From the NCBI GenBank assembly GCA_002753565.1, contig PEAM01000001.1:62001-126000 (forward strand): DNA of 64,000 nucleotides, in the 5' to 3' direction. The position numbers and the translations under genes are program-made. Of this stretch, positions 1-8,152 are shown in pieces (the first letter of the stretch is position 1; each line of letters opens with the position of its first letter). The notes below the pieces were generated by a model. That model searched no databases and was not told where the DNA came from. It worked only from the letters and a program-made list of their open reading frames with translations. The DNA is from Magnetococcales bacterium (GTDB lineage: Bacteria > Pseudomonadota > Magnetococcia > Magnetococcales > JADFYX01).

Positions 1-491
1 AAAAGATAGACCGGCAGGCTGATGATCTGTTTCAGCAGGCGGTTCGGCTTAAAGATCAATCAAAAATCCCTCAAGCCATCGACCTGTTAAAACAGGTGTT
101 GAGTCTGGATGCCGGCCATGCTCGCGCCCGTCGTCGTCTGGCCCGGATCTATGTAGAGACTGGTAAGATCCGTGAAGCTCTGGAATTGCTTCGGGAGGCG
201 GTTGCTGGTCGCAATGCCACACAGCTTAGTGAAGAAGATCCCAATCTTTCCGCTTTTCTGGCGGCCCTCTACCAACGGGAGGAGGACCACTGGCATGCGA
301 TTGATCTCTATGAAAACCTGCTGTTACGCTATCCCAACAAAGGGGTTTGGCATATGGGTCTGGCTATCTCCCTGGAGCGGGTGAACGAGCCTTCGGATGC
401 CCTGCGGGCCTATACGGTGGCGATTAATAGTGGCGATTTAAGCCAAAAATTACGGACCTTTGTTCAAAAGCGTATCCGAGAACTGAAATAG
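1..491 (+). CDS. mshN: MshN-like TPR protein, 5' end outside the window
   Basis: The frame is open from base 3 to the stop at 489-491, so this is the C-terminal part of a gene that begins upstream. The visible protein consists of helical TPR-like repeats (A-x-x-x-Y/L spacing, e.g. the stretch ending in RAYTVAINSG) and has no catalytic motif. In MSHA pilus operons a TPR protein, MshN, sits immediately before the ATPase gene mshE, and here mshE follows after 13 bases. MshN is thought to act as a scaffold for pilus assembly in the envelope. The name rests on position plus repeat type, not on a diagnostic motif; another TPR protein is possible. Confidence 0.65.
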   Translation, partial: KIDRQADDLFQQAVRLKDQSKIPQAIDLLKQVLSLDAGHARARRRLARIYVETGKIREALELLREAVAGRNATQLSEEDPNLSAFLAALYQREEDHWHAIDLYENLLLRYPNKGVWHMGLAISLERVNEPSDALRAYTVAINSGDLSQKLRTFVQKRIRELK

Positions 492-504
492 GCTGCCTGC
501 CACC

Positions 505-2448
505 ATGGCTCCTCCCTGCCAGAAGCAGAACAGTACCCGCATGGGTGACCTGTTGGTCAAAAGCCGGGTTATCACCTCCGATCAACTTGATGAGGGGTTG
601 AGTTATCAGGATGAGGAGGGGGTTCGGCTGGGAGAGGGGTTGATTCGACTTGGCTTTCTGACCGAAAGGGAGCTTGAGGAGCTACTGCAACGACAGGGTA
701 GAAAAAGCCGGGTTGGGGAGCAGTTGGTCTTGGAGGGGCTGATCAGCTCGGCCCAACTTGCCGAGGCGTTGGCTGAGCAGAAGAGAAGTGGTGCCAAACT
801 GGGGCAGACACTGGAGCGGCTGAATGTTCTGGCCGAAAAGCCCTTTCTGCTTTTTCTAGCCCAACAGCTTGGTGTCCCCTTTGTTGACCTGGGACAGTTT
901 CCTCTGGATAGGGCTCTGGTTCAGCAGTTGCCCGAAGCCACCGCCAGGCGCTACCGGGCCATTGTGCTTTCGTCCCACCCCAACGACCTGTTGATCGGCA
1001 TGGCTGATCCTGCCGATCTTCCCGCCTATGACCAGCTGGTCAAAAGTTTGCGCACCCCCCTGCGCACCGCCCTGGTTTCTGAACGTTCCTTATTGAGGCT
1101 GTTTGACCTCTCCTATCGACGATCCGATGAGATGAGTCTGCATGTGGCCCGCCTGGAGGAGGAGGTGGGAGAGTATCGTGCCGAAAACCCCAGAGAACAA
1201 GAGGGAGAGGAGCTGGCTGACGCACCGGTGGTGCGTCTTATTGAGTCGCTTTTTGAGGATGCCGTAAGGCTTAATGCCTCGGACATTCATATCGAACCCG
1301 ATGCCAAGGTGCTGCGTATTCGCCAGCGGGTTGATGGGCTGCTGTTGGAGCAGGTGATCAAGGAGCGGCGGATTGCCCCGGCTCTGGTCTCCAAACTCAA
1401 GCTGATGGCGGGAATTGAGATTGCCGAAAAACGGCTGCCTCAAGATGGCCGTTTTCAGATGTCGGTCAAGGGGCGTCAGGTAGATGTCCGGCTCTCAACC
1501 CTGCCCATCCAAGATGGGGAGTCGGTGGTGTTGCGGCTGTTGGATCAATCTGGGGATCATCTCAACCTCGCCTTGGTGGGTATGGAGGCGGAGGTTCTGG
1601 CCCGTTTTCGGCAGCAGATCAGCCGCCCCAATGGCTTGATTTTAGTCACCGGCCCCACCGGCAGCGGAAAAACCACAACCCTCTATGGTGCGCTGAATGC
1701 CCTTAATGTGCCACAGACCAAAATCATTACGGTAGAGGAGCCGGTGGAGTATCGACTGCCCCGCATCAACCAGGTTCAGGTCCACAGCAAAATTGGCCTG
1801 ACCTACGCCACTATTTTGCGAACGGTTCTGCGTCAGGATCCGGATGTGGTGTTGGTGGGAGAGATGCGGGATCAGGAGACATCCCAGATGGCTGTTCGGG
1901 CTGCTCTGACCGGTCATCTGGTTTTTTCCAGCCTGCATACCATCAGTGCGGTCAGTACCACCATCCGACTGATTGAAATGGGGTTGGAGGGGTATGCTGT
2001 CGCCGCCTCTTTGCGCTGTGTTTTAGCGCAACGGCTGGTCAGAAGGGTCTGTCTGCACTGCGCCCACGCCCGACCGGCCACCCCGGAGGAGGTGCGATTG
2101 ATTCGCCGTTATCTGACCCAGGTCGAGGAGCCACTACAGTTTAAAGAAGGAGTGGGGTGTTCTCACTGCAACCAAACCGGCTTTCATGGTCGAATTGCGG
2201 TGGTGGAGCTGTTGGAGATGAACCGGGCGTTGGCGGATGCCCTGCGCCGGGAAGATCTCTCTCTGTTTGTGCGGGTAGCCCAAAAACGCCAAGGCTTTAC
2301 ACCTCTTCCTGTCTCTGCCCTCTCCTACGCTGTGCGTGGGATTATCTCTCTGATGGATGCCTTGCGTCTGGTTGCCGATGCTGAAGAAGAGCCCCTTGTT
2401 CTGCCCAGCCATGGGGAGGGCCATCCTCTCTCAAACAACCATGGCTAA
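505..2448 (+). CDS. mshE: MshE, extension ATPase of the MSHA type IV pilus
   Basis: GspE/PilB-family hexameric ATPase (647 aa) that powers pilus extension at the inner membrane. Walker A GPTGSGKTTT lies near residue 380, the Walker B-like VVLVGEMRD near 450, and a C-terminal zinc site is formed by two CxxC pairs (CLHC and CSHC). The N-terminus carries 24-residue motifs of the MshEN type (RLG-x2-L-I-x2-G-...-L-x3-L-x2-Q) that bind c-di-GMP in this family. Four copies are visible at residues 12-35, 41-64, 69-92 and 98-121, the second being an exact match; two copies are usual. A start at 541 (MGDLL) is possible but would leave the first motif at the very N-terminus. The stop overlaps mshG by 8 bases. 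Confidence 0.93.
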   Translation: MAPPCQKQNSTRMGDLLVKSRVITSDQLDEGLSYQDEEGVRLGEGLIRLGFLTERELEELLQRQGRKSRVGEQLVLEGLISSAQLAEALAEQKRSGAKLGQTLERLNVLAEKPFLLFLAQQLGVPFVDLGQFPLDRALVQQLPEATARRYRAIVLSSHPNDLLIGMADPADLPAYDQLVKSLRTPLRTALVSERSLLRLFDLSYRRSDEMSLHVARLEEEVGEYRAENPREQEGEELADAPVVRLIESLFEDAVRLNASDIHIEPDAKVLRIRQRVDGLLLEQVIKERRIAPALVSKLKLMAGIEIAEKRLPQDGRFQMSVKGRQVDVRLSTLPIQDGESVVLRLLDQSGDHLNLALVGMEAEVLARFRQQISRPNGLILVTGPTGSGKTTTLYGALNALNVPQTKIITVEEPVEYRLPRINQVQVHSKIGLTYATILRTVLRQDPDVVLVGEMRDQETSQMAVRAALTGHLVFSSLHTISAVSTTIRLIEMGLEGYAVAASLRCVLAQRLVRRVCLHCAHARPATPEEVRLIRRYLTQVEEPLQFKEGVGCSHCNQTGFHGRIAVVELLEMNRALADALRREDLSLFVRVAQKRQGFTPLPVSALSYAVRGIISLMDALRLVADAEEEPLVLPSHGEGHPLSNNHG

Positions 2449-3658
2449 ATTTTACTATAAGGGCAGGTTGGCGGGTAAGCGGGTTGAAGGGGTTCTGGAA
2501 GGGGTGGATCGGGATCAGGTGGCGGCACAACTAAAAAAACGGCGGGTGGTTCCCCTGACCATTACCGAGAAGCCGACTCCGCAGGGGGGTGGACAACCCC
2601 GGCTTGTTTTTTTTGGGCGACCCAAGGTGGAGGATATGCTTCTTTTTGCTCGCCAGATGGCCGCTCTGTCCCGTTCGGGTGTGCCCATGGTGCGTGCCTT
2701 TGAGGGGCTGATAGAGAGTACCCTCAACCGGGTGTTGAAACAGGCCATGGTGCGGATTCTGGCTGACCTTCAGGCCGGGCGGGATCTCTCCGTAGCCCTG
2801 GGGGAACATCCGCACCTTTTCGACCCTTTTTTCTTGAGAATGGTGCGGGTGGGTGAAGAGACCGGGCGCCTGGGCGATGCGTTTCAACAGATCTTCTCCT
2901 ACCTGGAAAATGACAAGGAGACCCGAAGACGCCTTGCCAGTGCCGTCCGTTATCCGGCCTTCGTGGTGATGACGGTTTTTCTGGCCCTGGGGGTGGTCAA
3001 CACCTATGTGATTCCGGCTTTTGTTGAGCTTTTTGACAAATTTGGTGCTGAACTTCCCTTCTCTACCTCGCTCTTGCTTGCTGCCTCCCGGTTTATCCAG
3101 GGGTGGGGATGGCCTGTTCTGTTTTTTCTGCTGCTGATTATTGTGCTGCAACAGCTCTCCCTGCGCACAGATTGGGGACGGCTCTTTTGGGATCGTCTGG
3201 TGTTGACCCTTCCGCTGGTCGGCTCTCTTTTGCATCGCATTATTCTGGCTCGTCTCTGTCGGGTTTTTGTGCTGGGCAGCCGCTCTGGCATGAGTATGGT
3301 CCAGGTGTTGTCGACAGTCGCCGATAGTGCGGATAACCGTTTTATTGCCGGGCAGATTGATGGGATTCGGCAGGGGGTGTCCCGTGGGGAGAGCTTAAAG
3401 CAGGCGGTGGAGGTGAGTGGGGTCTTTACGCCGCTGGTGGTACAGATGATCGCTGTCGGGGAGGAGACCGGCCAGGTTGAGCAGATGATGATGGAGGTGG
3501 CGGTTTATTATGAACAGGAGGTGGATTATGAAATCCATGCCTTGAGTGCCACCCTGGAGCCGATTTTGCTGCTCTGTCTGGCGGGTATTGTCCTGATTCT
3601 GGCTCTGGGTATTTTTCTGCCCCTGTGGGAATTGGGCTCTGGGGGAATCTCTCGCTGA
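2441..3658 (+). CDS. mshG: MshG, inner-membrane platform protein of the MSHA pilus
   Basis: GspF/PilC-family polytopic membrane protein (405 aa) that forms the inner-membrane platform on which the MshE motor works. Two tandem GspF domains are visible, each with the family feature of a helical cytoplasmic part (ARQMAALSRSGVPMVRAFEG in the first; LCRVFVLGSRSGMSMVQVL in the second) followed by hydrophobic segments. The conserved VGEETG appears in both halves. The start ATG at 2441 overlaps the mshE stop, giving MAKFYYKGRLAGKR, the normal family N-terminus; an upstream in-frame start would only add a tail overlapping mshE. Translational coupling with mshE is likely. Confidence 0.93.
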   Translation: MAKFYYKGRLAGKRVEGVLEGVDRDQVAAQLKKRRVVPLTITEKPTPQGGGQPRLVFFGRPKVEDMLLFARQMAALSRSGVPMVRAFEGLIESTLNRVLKQAMVRILADLQAGRDLSVALGEHPHLFDPFFLRMVRVGEETGRLGDAFQQIFSYLENDKETRRRLASAVRYPAFVVMTVFLALGVVNTYVIPAFVELFDKFGAELPFSTSLLLAASRFIQGWGWPVLFFLLLIIVLQQLSLRTDWGRLFWDRLVLTLPLVGSLLHRIILARLCRVFVLGSRSGMSMVQVLSTVADSADNRFIAGQIDGIRQGVSRGESLKQAVEVSGVFTPLVVQMIAVGEETGQVEQMMMEVAVYYEQEVDYEIHALSATLEPILLLCLAGIVLILALGIFLPLWELGSGGISR

Positions 3659-3853
3659 GAGGTGATAATGCTTTTTAGTCTAAGACATATTTTTTATTGT
3701 TAGAATAAAAGATAAATATAACACTAATCGATTTTTAAGCCGGGTATACTATTGAAAATAGGGATTTTCTTGACATTCAAGGCCTTTTGATGCTCCACTC
3801 CCTCTTTTGAAAACCTACCAAAAGAGAGCCCGCAAGAGGCTGGGGGTCTGGCG
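3659..3853 (+). other. AT-rich gap before the major pilin gene
   Basis: About 195 bases separate mshG from the first prepilin gene. The first half is very AT-rich, the second half is not. TTGACA occurs at 3770-3775, but no convincing -10 follows at the right distance. The major pilin usually needs far more product than the assembly genes, so a separate promoter here is plausible, but I cannot define it from sequence alone. Confidence 0.35.
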
Positions 3854-4264
3854 TTGAAAGTCACCACACCGATTTGCCCAAGAGGCACCCTCTCCCATCG
3901 ATCTGGGGGATTTACCCTGATTGAGTTGATCCTGGTTATTGTTATTCTGGGTATCTTGTCTGTGGTGGCCGCGCCCCAGTTTGTCGACTTGAGCAAGCGG
4001 GCGGAGATCTCCTCGGCTGATGCCGTGTATGCGGCGGCGGAGTCGGCAGCCTCGATCAATTTTGCTGCCAATCGAGCAGGAGAGAGCCGGACCCTGATCT
4101 CCAGCGGGGCCACCCTTCTGGCCGCATTTGATGGGGCGCCAGCCGGTTGGACCGCCTCGGGAAACACCCTTACCCACACCGGTAAGGATACCTTCACCTA
4201 TACCATTACCGTCAGCAGCAGCGAAACCACCTCCAATAAAGCGACGTTGACCTACAACTGGTAG
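3854..4264 (+). CDS. mshA: MshA-like type IV prepilin (probable major pilin)
   Basis: Class III-signal prepilin of 136 aa. The prepilin peptidase site is G19/F20, followed by FTLIELILVIVILGILS with the invariant Glu at +5, the hydrophobic helix that packs the pilus core. The mature part is about 117 aa and contains no cysteine, so the disulphide loop seen in many MshA pilins is absent. The only start that fits the leader is a TTG at 3854; no ATG or GTG lies between the upstream stop at 3788 and the leader. Position between mshG and the mshC-like gene is that of mshB/mshA in Vibrio; only one gene is present here, so I assign the major pilin. Confidence 0.8.
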   Translation: MKVTTPICPRGTLSHRSGGFTLIELILVIVILGILSVVAAPQFVDLSKRAEISSADAVYAAAESAASINFAANRAGESRTLISSGATLLAAFDGAPAGWTASGNTLTHTGKDTFTYTITVSSSETTSNKATLTYNW

Positions 4265-4433
4265 GAGCGAGGAGAGTATTCAATCGCTTTTTAGACTCCA
4301 CTGTCCTATACTGTCAGCCATGGAAACCGATGAAGGCTTGGGTTGAAATCGGTTGTGCTACCCGCAACCAACGGTGGTTTTCGGGTTGCTGGGCTATGCC
4401 AATGGGAACAGAGGGCAAAAGGATTGGTCAGCC

Positions 4434-4847
4434 ATGGGGAAAGATGGCGGTTTTTCTCTGATTGAACTGCTCTTGGTGATGGTTTTGTCCGCTATTGTCT
4501 TTGTGGTCGCAGCCCCTCGATGGCCGGGCGATGAGATCACCCTGCAAAGCCAGGCCGACCAACTCTCCGCCGATCTGGACCTGGCCCGTGCCTTGGCTAT
4601 CAGTCGGGGGGAGTCCATTACCATTCAGCGCGCCACCACGCCCGATAGCTACACCCTTACCGATAGCAGCGGCACCCCCCTCTACCCCTCTACCCAACTG
4701 GATGGTATCTCCCTTCAGACTTTTAGCATCACCTTCGACCCTTACGGCAATCCGGGATCGGCAGACCAGGAGATCGCCCTCTCACACCACGACGCTCGGA
4801 TGAGCCTGAGAGTGGTGGGTGAGAGTGGCGTGGTCATCTGGCTATGA
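4434..4847 (+). CDS. mshC: MshC-like minor prepilin
   Basis: Prepilin of 137 aa starting at ATG 4434 (an AAGGA lies about ten bases upstream). The very short leader MGKDGG is cut before FSLIELLLVMVLSAIV, with Glu at +5. The rest is a small beta-rich domain typical of GspH/MshC pseudopilins. An in-frame start further upstream (4353) would give a long leader unlike the family. The stop codon overlaps the next start as ATGA at 4844, indicating translational coupling of the minor pilins. Confidence 0.8.
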   Translation: MGKDGGFSLIELLLVMVLSAIVFVVAAPRWPGDEITLQSQADQLSADLDLARALAISRGESITIQRATTPDSYTLTDSSGTPLYPSTQLDGISLQTFSITFDPYGNPGSADQEIALSHHDARMSLRVVGESGVVIWL

Positions 4848-5293
4848 TCGGTTTGCAGGCAAACTCTAACCGGGGGTTTACCCTGATCGAGATGGTGATC
4901 ATCATCGTCTTGCTGGGGGTCTCGGCGGTGGGGATGATCCCCCTGTTTACCCAGGTTCTCACGTCTGCCCACGAAATCAGCGAACTGCACCAGGGCCAGC
5001 TGTTGGCCCAGGAGCGGATTGAAGAGGTGGTGGCTGCCCGGCGGGGTGCCGCGGGTTTCAGTGGTCTGACTGAGGCGCTGTTTGCCTCTGAGCGTGGCAT
5101 TGATCTGGGTGGGGCGGTTCGCTTTGATCGGTTGGTGCAGGTAGAGGGAGGGGTGTTTGACTCGGTTGCCAATACGTTACGCTGCAGCGGTTGGGACTAT
5201 AATAATGAGGAGTATAAATGCGTCATCGTCGAGGTTCGAACCGCCGGAGAGGGGCGGATTCTCTCTCAGCGTCGGGCTCTGTTTGCCAGGTAG
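4844..5293 (+). CDS. mshD: MshD-like minor prepilin
   Basis: Prepilin of 149 aa. The leader MIGLQANSNRG is cut before FTLIEMVIIIVLLGVSAV (Glu at +5). The body contains the QLLAQERIEEVVAARRG segment typical of MshD/GspI-like minor pilins, which help initiate the pilus tip. The start overlaps mshC by four bases and the 3' end overlaps the next prepilin gene by 76 bases in another frame. Confidence 0.78.
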   Translation: MIGLQANSNRGFTLIEMVIIIVLLGVSAVGMIPLFTQVLTSAHEISELHQGQLLAQERIEEVVAARRGAAGFSGLTEALFASERGIDLGGAVRFDRLVQVEGGVFDSVANTLRCSGWDYNNEEYKCVIVEVRTAGEGRILSQRRALFAR

Positions 5294-5760
5294 GCTTTAC
5301 CCTGATTGAGATGATCTTGGTCTTGGTTCTGGTGGCGATCCTGGCTGGAGCCGGTGCCCGGATGGTGGGGGCTGGATTGGATAGCTATCTGACCGCAAAA
5401 ACCCTCTCGCCCCTGGCGGATCAGGGGCGGCTGGCCATGGAGAGGATGATGGCAGAGTTGCGGGGGGCCTCTTGTCGCTCCCTCTCCCAGCCGGATGGAC
5501 AGAACTCTTTACAGTGGACCAACAGTGTCGGCCATCAGCTGCTTGTTTTTGCTGGTCGGGGGGGAGAAGATATTCTTATCATGCAGGTGGATGGGGGAGA
5601 GGAGAAGAGGCTCTTGTCTGGGGTTGATAACCGCACGGTGCGGTTTGAGGTAGGCTTGGACTGTCTGGTCACCTTGGAGATGACCCTGACCGGCACACTG
5701 AATGGCGGCGAACCGCTCTTTTTACCTCTGCGCAGCCGTATCTATCTGGGGGTTGGTTGA
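5218..5760 (+). CDS. mshO: MshO-like minor prepilin
   Basis: Prepilin of 180 aa with a long basic leader of 26 residues ending QVG before FTLIEMILVLVLVAILA. The helix continues into LADQGRLAMERMMAELR, as in GspJ/MshO-type minor pilins. ATG 5218 lies inside mshD but is the only usable start: no ATG, GTG or TTG occurs between it and the cleavage site. The 76-base overlap with mshD is therefore real and suggests coupled translation. Confidence 0.78.
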   Translation: MRHRRGSNRRRGADSLSASGSVCQVGFTLIEMILVLVLVAILAGAGARMVGAGLDSYLTAKTLSPLADQGRLAMERMMAELRGASCRSLSQPDGQNSLQWTNSVGHQLLVFAGRGGEDILIMQVDGGEEKRLLSGVDNRTVRFEVGLDCLVTLEMTLTGTLNGGEPLFLPLRSRIYLGVG

Positions 5761-5762
5761 AG

Positions 5763-6797
5763 ATGATCCGCACCGACCCGGCCCCCCCTTTTCATGGTCC
5801 TGGTGGCAGGGAGGGGGGGGCACTGTTGATCTCTGCCTTGATTGTCATGACCCTCATCGCCGCGTTGGCTGTGTCGGCTGCTCGGGTACAGGGGGTTCGT
5901 GCCGCTATTTCGTCGGCATTCTCTTTGGGCTACGCCTTGGACGACCTCAACCAGGCTGGGCTGGATCTGGCGGTTAGCGGCTTGAATGCCACCGCTTGTC
6001 AGCCAGAAAATATGCCAGGTGCCGCCATGGATGGATCGGGCCGGCGCACGTTTTCCAGAAGAGTGGAAGAGGAGGGGGCGGTTGCTGTTTCCCTCTGCCC
6101 GAAAGAGGCCGCCTGCTTTACGAGCGATTGGGGGGTTGACGGTAAACGTGCCGACTGGGTCGTTTTGATGACGGCGACCTTGGGTGCGCAGCAAAAGAGT
6201 ATCAAGGCCGGTCTGCAAGGAGGCTGTACTCTGCCTCGGATTCCCCGTTCGGTTTGGGATAAACCTTTTTTGGTCTCGACCCTTTCTGATACCGTGACTC
6301 TGGGTGGCAGTTGGGCTGTGGATTGTTGGAACAGCTCTACCTGTCTTCAGGCTAATGGTCAGAGCGGTGGGTGGACCATTCCGGGCCATGACGGCAACCT
6401 GATGGTTTTCAAGGCGATTGTCGATCAGGCCCCCCCATCGGGGGGGCGGCTTCAGGTGGCTCTACAGCTAACCGATGGGGCTTGGATTGTCTGTGGTGAT
6501 CAACCGGGGGGAGGAGGGGATGGCTTTCCTCTAACCATGGGGCAGAGCCTGACCTGTCATCATAGCGATGGCACCGACATAACCACGGTTTGTGATGGTT
6601 CTGTGAACCCGGAGTGTAATCTGGCCTTGGGGGCCATTGCCCTGGAGCTGGGCTATTTTGATCCAACACAGGTGGCCCATCTGACCCTGCGCATGAACGG
6701 TCAATCCAGCCTGGAGCAGACCCGGCTCTCCTCCCTGTTTTTGGGCAATGGCTCGCCTGGGAACTACGACCTGTTCACCCTCTCCCATTGGCAGTAG
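5763..6797 (+). CDS. mshP: MshP-position minor pilin with large cysteine-rich C-terminal domain
   Basis: A 344-aa protein at the mshP position, starting two bases after mshO. The N-terminus GGREGGALLISALIVMTLIAALAVSAAR is PilX/MshP-like: a single hydrophobic helix without the classical G-FTLIE cleavage motif, as in MshP. The remaining ~300 aa contain many cysteines (for example DCWNSSTC and MGQSLTCHHSD) and suggest a disulphide-rich extracellular domain, possibly replacing the separate MshQ of Vibrio, which is not found downstream. A run of eight G at 5813-5820 lies near the start of the coding sequence. An alternative TTG start at 5757 would add two residues. Confidence 0.65.
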   Translation: MIRTDPAPPFHGPGGREGGALLISALIVMTLIAALAVSAARVQGVRAAISSAFSLGYALDDLNQAGLDLAVSGLNATACQPENMPGAAMDGSGRRTFSRRVEEEGAVAVSLCPKEAACFTSDWGVDGKRADWVVLMTATLGAQQKSIKAGLQGGCTLPRIPRSVWDKPFLVSTLSDTVTLGGSWAVDCWNSSTCLQANGQSGGWTIPGHDGNLMVFKAIVDQAPPSGGRLQVALQLTDGAWIVCGDQPGGGGDGFPLTMGQSLTCHHSDGTDITTVCDGSVNPECNLALGAIALELGYFDPTQVAHLTLRMNGQSSLEQTRLSSLFLGNGSPGNYDLFTLSHWQ

Positions 6798-6941
6798 GGG
6801 GGGAAGGGGCTATACTGAGTTTGGTAGGAGCACAAGTCATGACGGTCGCTGAAGGGAGCCTCCTGACAGACCCCAGGCCGATTTGAACGGCAACCCTGAA
6901 GAAGACTATCCACCACCTCTATCCATCGGTAGCCAAACACC

Positions 6942-8147
6942 ATGCCATCCAAACGCCCCCCCCTTATCGCTCTGGCTCCGCACCCCTGGTGGAACCACTG
7001 GTTGAGCCGTCAGCAGTTGCTCTCCCGTTTGGGAGAGCGGGGTTGGCCGATACTCTATAGTTTTGGCCCTTTGAGTGTTTGGGAGCGACATACCCGCCAC
7101 TGGGGGGAGTGCCCTTGGTTGGGGCGGGTGGTAAGCCGAGACCATGTTCTGGTGGATTATCCGGGCCGGTTTCCCGCCACCTGGCCTAAATTTCCCGCCT
7201 GGGACGCTTGGTATAGCCGCCACTATGCCTTGAAACTCAAAAAGACCGTAGCCAGACAGGGGGGAGGCGATCAGCTGATTGCCCTGCTGTTTCACCCCTC
7301 CTTTCAGCCCTGGTTGGCGTGGCTCAAGCCCCGCCATGTGGCCTATCATGTGTATGATGCCTACCACATGATGGACAATTGGGACCAGGAGATGGCGATC
7401 ATGGAGCAGTCGCTTATTCAGCGGTCCGAGTTGATCACCACCTCCTCGGCCGGCATGGCAGCCAATCTACCGGGGAGTGGCCCCAAAAAGGCCCGTGTAC
7501 TGAATAATGGTGCCGATTCTGCCCGATTTTTGCGGGGGGTTGGCGCCCCCTGTCCGCAGGATATGGCCGCCATACCCCATCCCCGCATCGGCTATGTGGG
7601 CTCTATCAATGCCAAGATGGACATGGATATGATTCTCACCGTCAGCGAACATCAACCCGATTGGCATTGGGTCTTTTTAGGTCAGACCTACATGAATGGT
7701 GAAATCCCCGCTGTGCGCTCGGCACGAGACAAATGGGGCCGACTTCTAGAGCGGAACAACGTCCACTTTCTGGGGCGAAAAACCGCTGAGGAGATGCCAG
7801 CCTATGTCAATAACATGGATGTGTTGACCATCTGTTATAAAATTGCCCGGGTCGACCAGGGGGAGTCGGCCAGTTGGGTGGTCCACGGCTACCCCACCAA
7901 ACTGCACGAATTTCTGGCTACCGGACGGCCTGTGGTGGCAGGAAGTCAACAGGTGATTGTCGACCATTTTTCCCATGTGGTCCGCCTGGCCGATGATGCC
8001 GCCGGTTGGGAGGCCGCCATCGAGGAGGCTCTGACCACCGGTGGGGTGGGGGATGTTGCCAGCCGTCAAAAGGTGGCCATGGAGAACACCTGGGAGAGCC
8101 GGGTTGACCAGTTGGAGCGGTGGCTTGAGATGATGGTTGCAGGGTAG
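6942..8147 (+). CDS. Glycosyltransferase, GT-B fold (GT4/TuaH-like)
   Basis: A 401-aa cytosolic glycosyltransferase. The N-terminal half has the aromatic HPWWNHWLSRQQLLSRL segment found in TuaH-like enzymes, then the middle VLNNGAD and IGYVGSINAKMD, which mark the hinge before the nucleotide-sugar-binding domain. The C-terminal KLHEFLATGRPVVAG is the GT4-type motif contacting the donor phosphate. Donor and acceptor cannot be told. It lies 144 bases after the pilus operon and is followed after 5 bases by an acetyltransferase gene, so it probably starts a small glycan cassette. Confidence 0.8.
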   Translation: MPSKRPPLIALAPHPWWNHWLSRQQLLSRLGERGWPILYSFGPLSVWERHTRHWGECPWLGRVVSRDHVLVDYPGRFPATWPKFPAWDAWYSRHYALKLKKTVARQGGGDQLIALLFHPSFQPWLAWLKPRHVAYHVYDAYHMMDNWDQEMAIMEQSLIQRSELITTSSAGMAANLPGSGPKKARVLNNGADSARFLRGVGAPCPQDMAAIPHPRIGYVGSINAKMDMDMILTVSEHQPDWHWVFLGQTYMNGEIPAVRSARDKWGRLLERNNVHFLGRKTAEEMPAYVNNMDVLTICYKIARVDQGESASWVVHGYPTKLHEFLATGRPVVAGSQQVIVDHFSHVVRLADDAAGWEAAIEEALTTGGVGDVASRQKVAMENTWESRVDQLERWLEMMVAG

Positions 8148-8152
8148 ATCCT

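Noticed and set aside
3770-3798. Promoter before the major pilin
   Set aside because: TTGACA is present but no -10 element lies at 16-18 bases; a sigma-54 GG-N10-GC pattern could not be fixed either.
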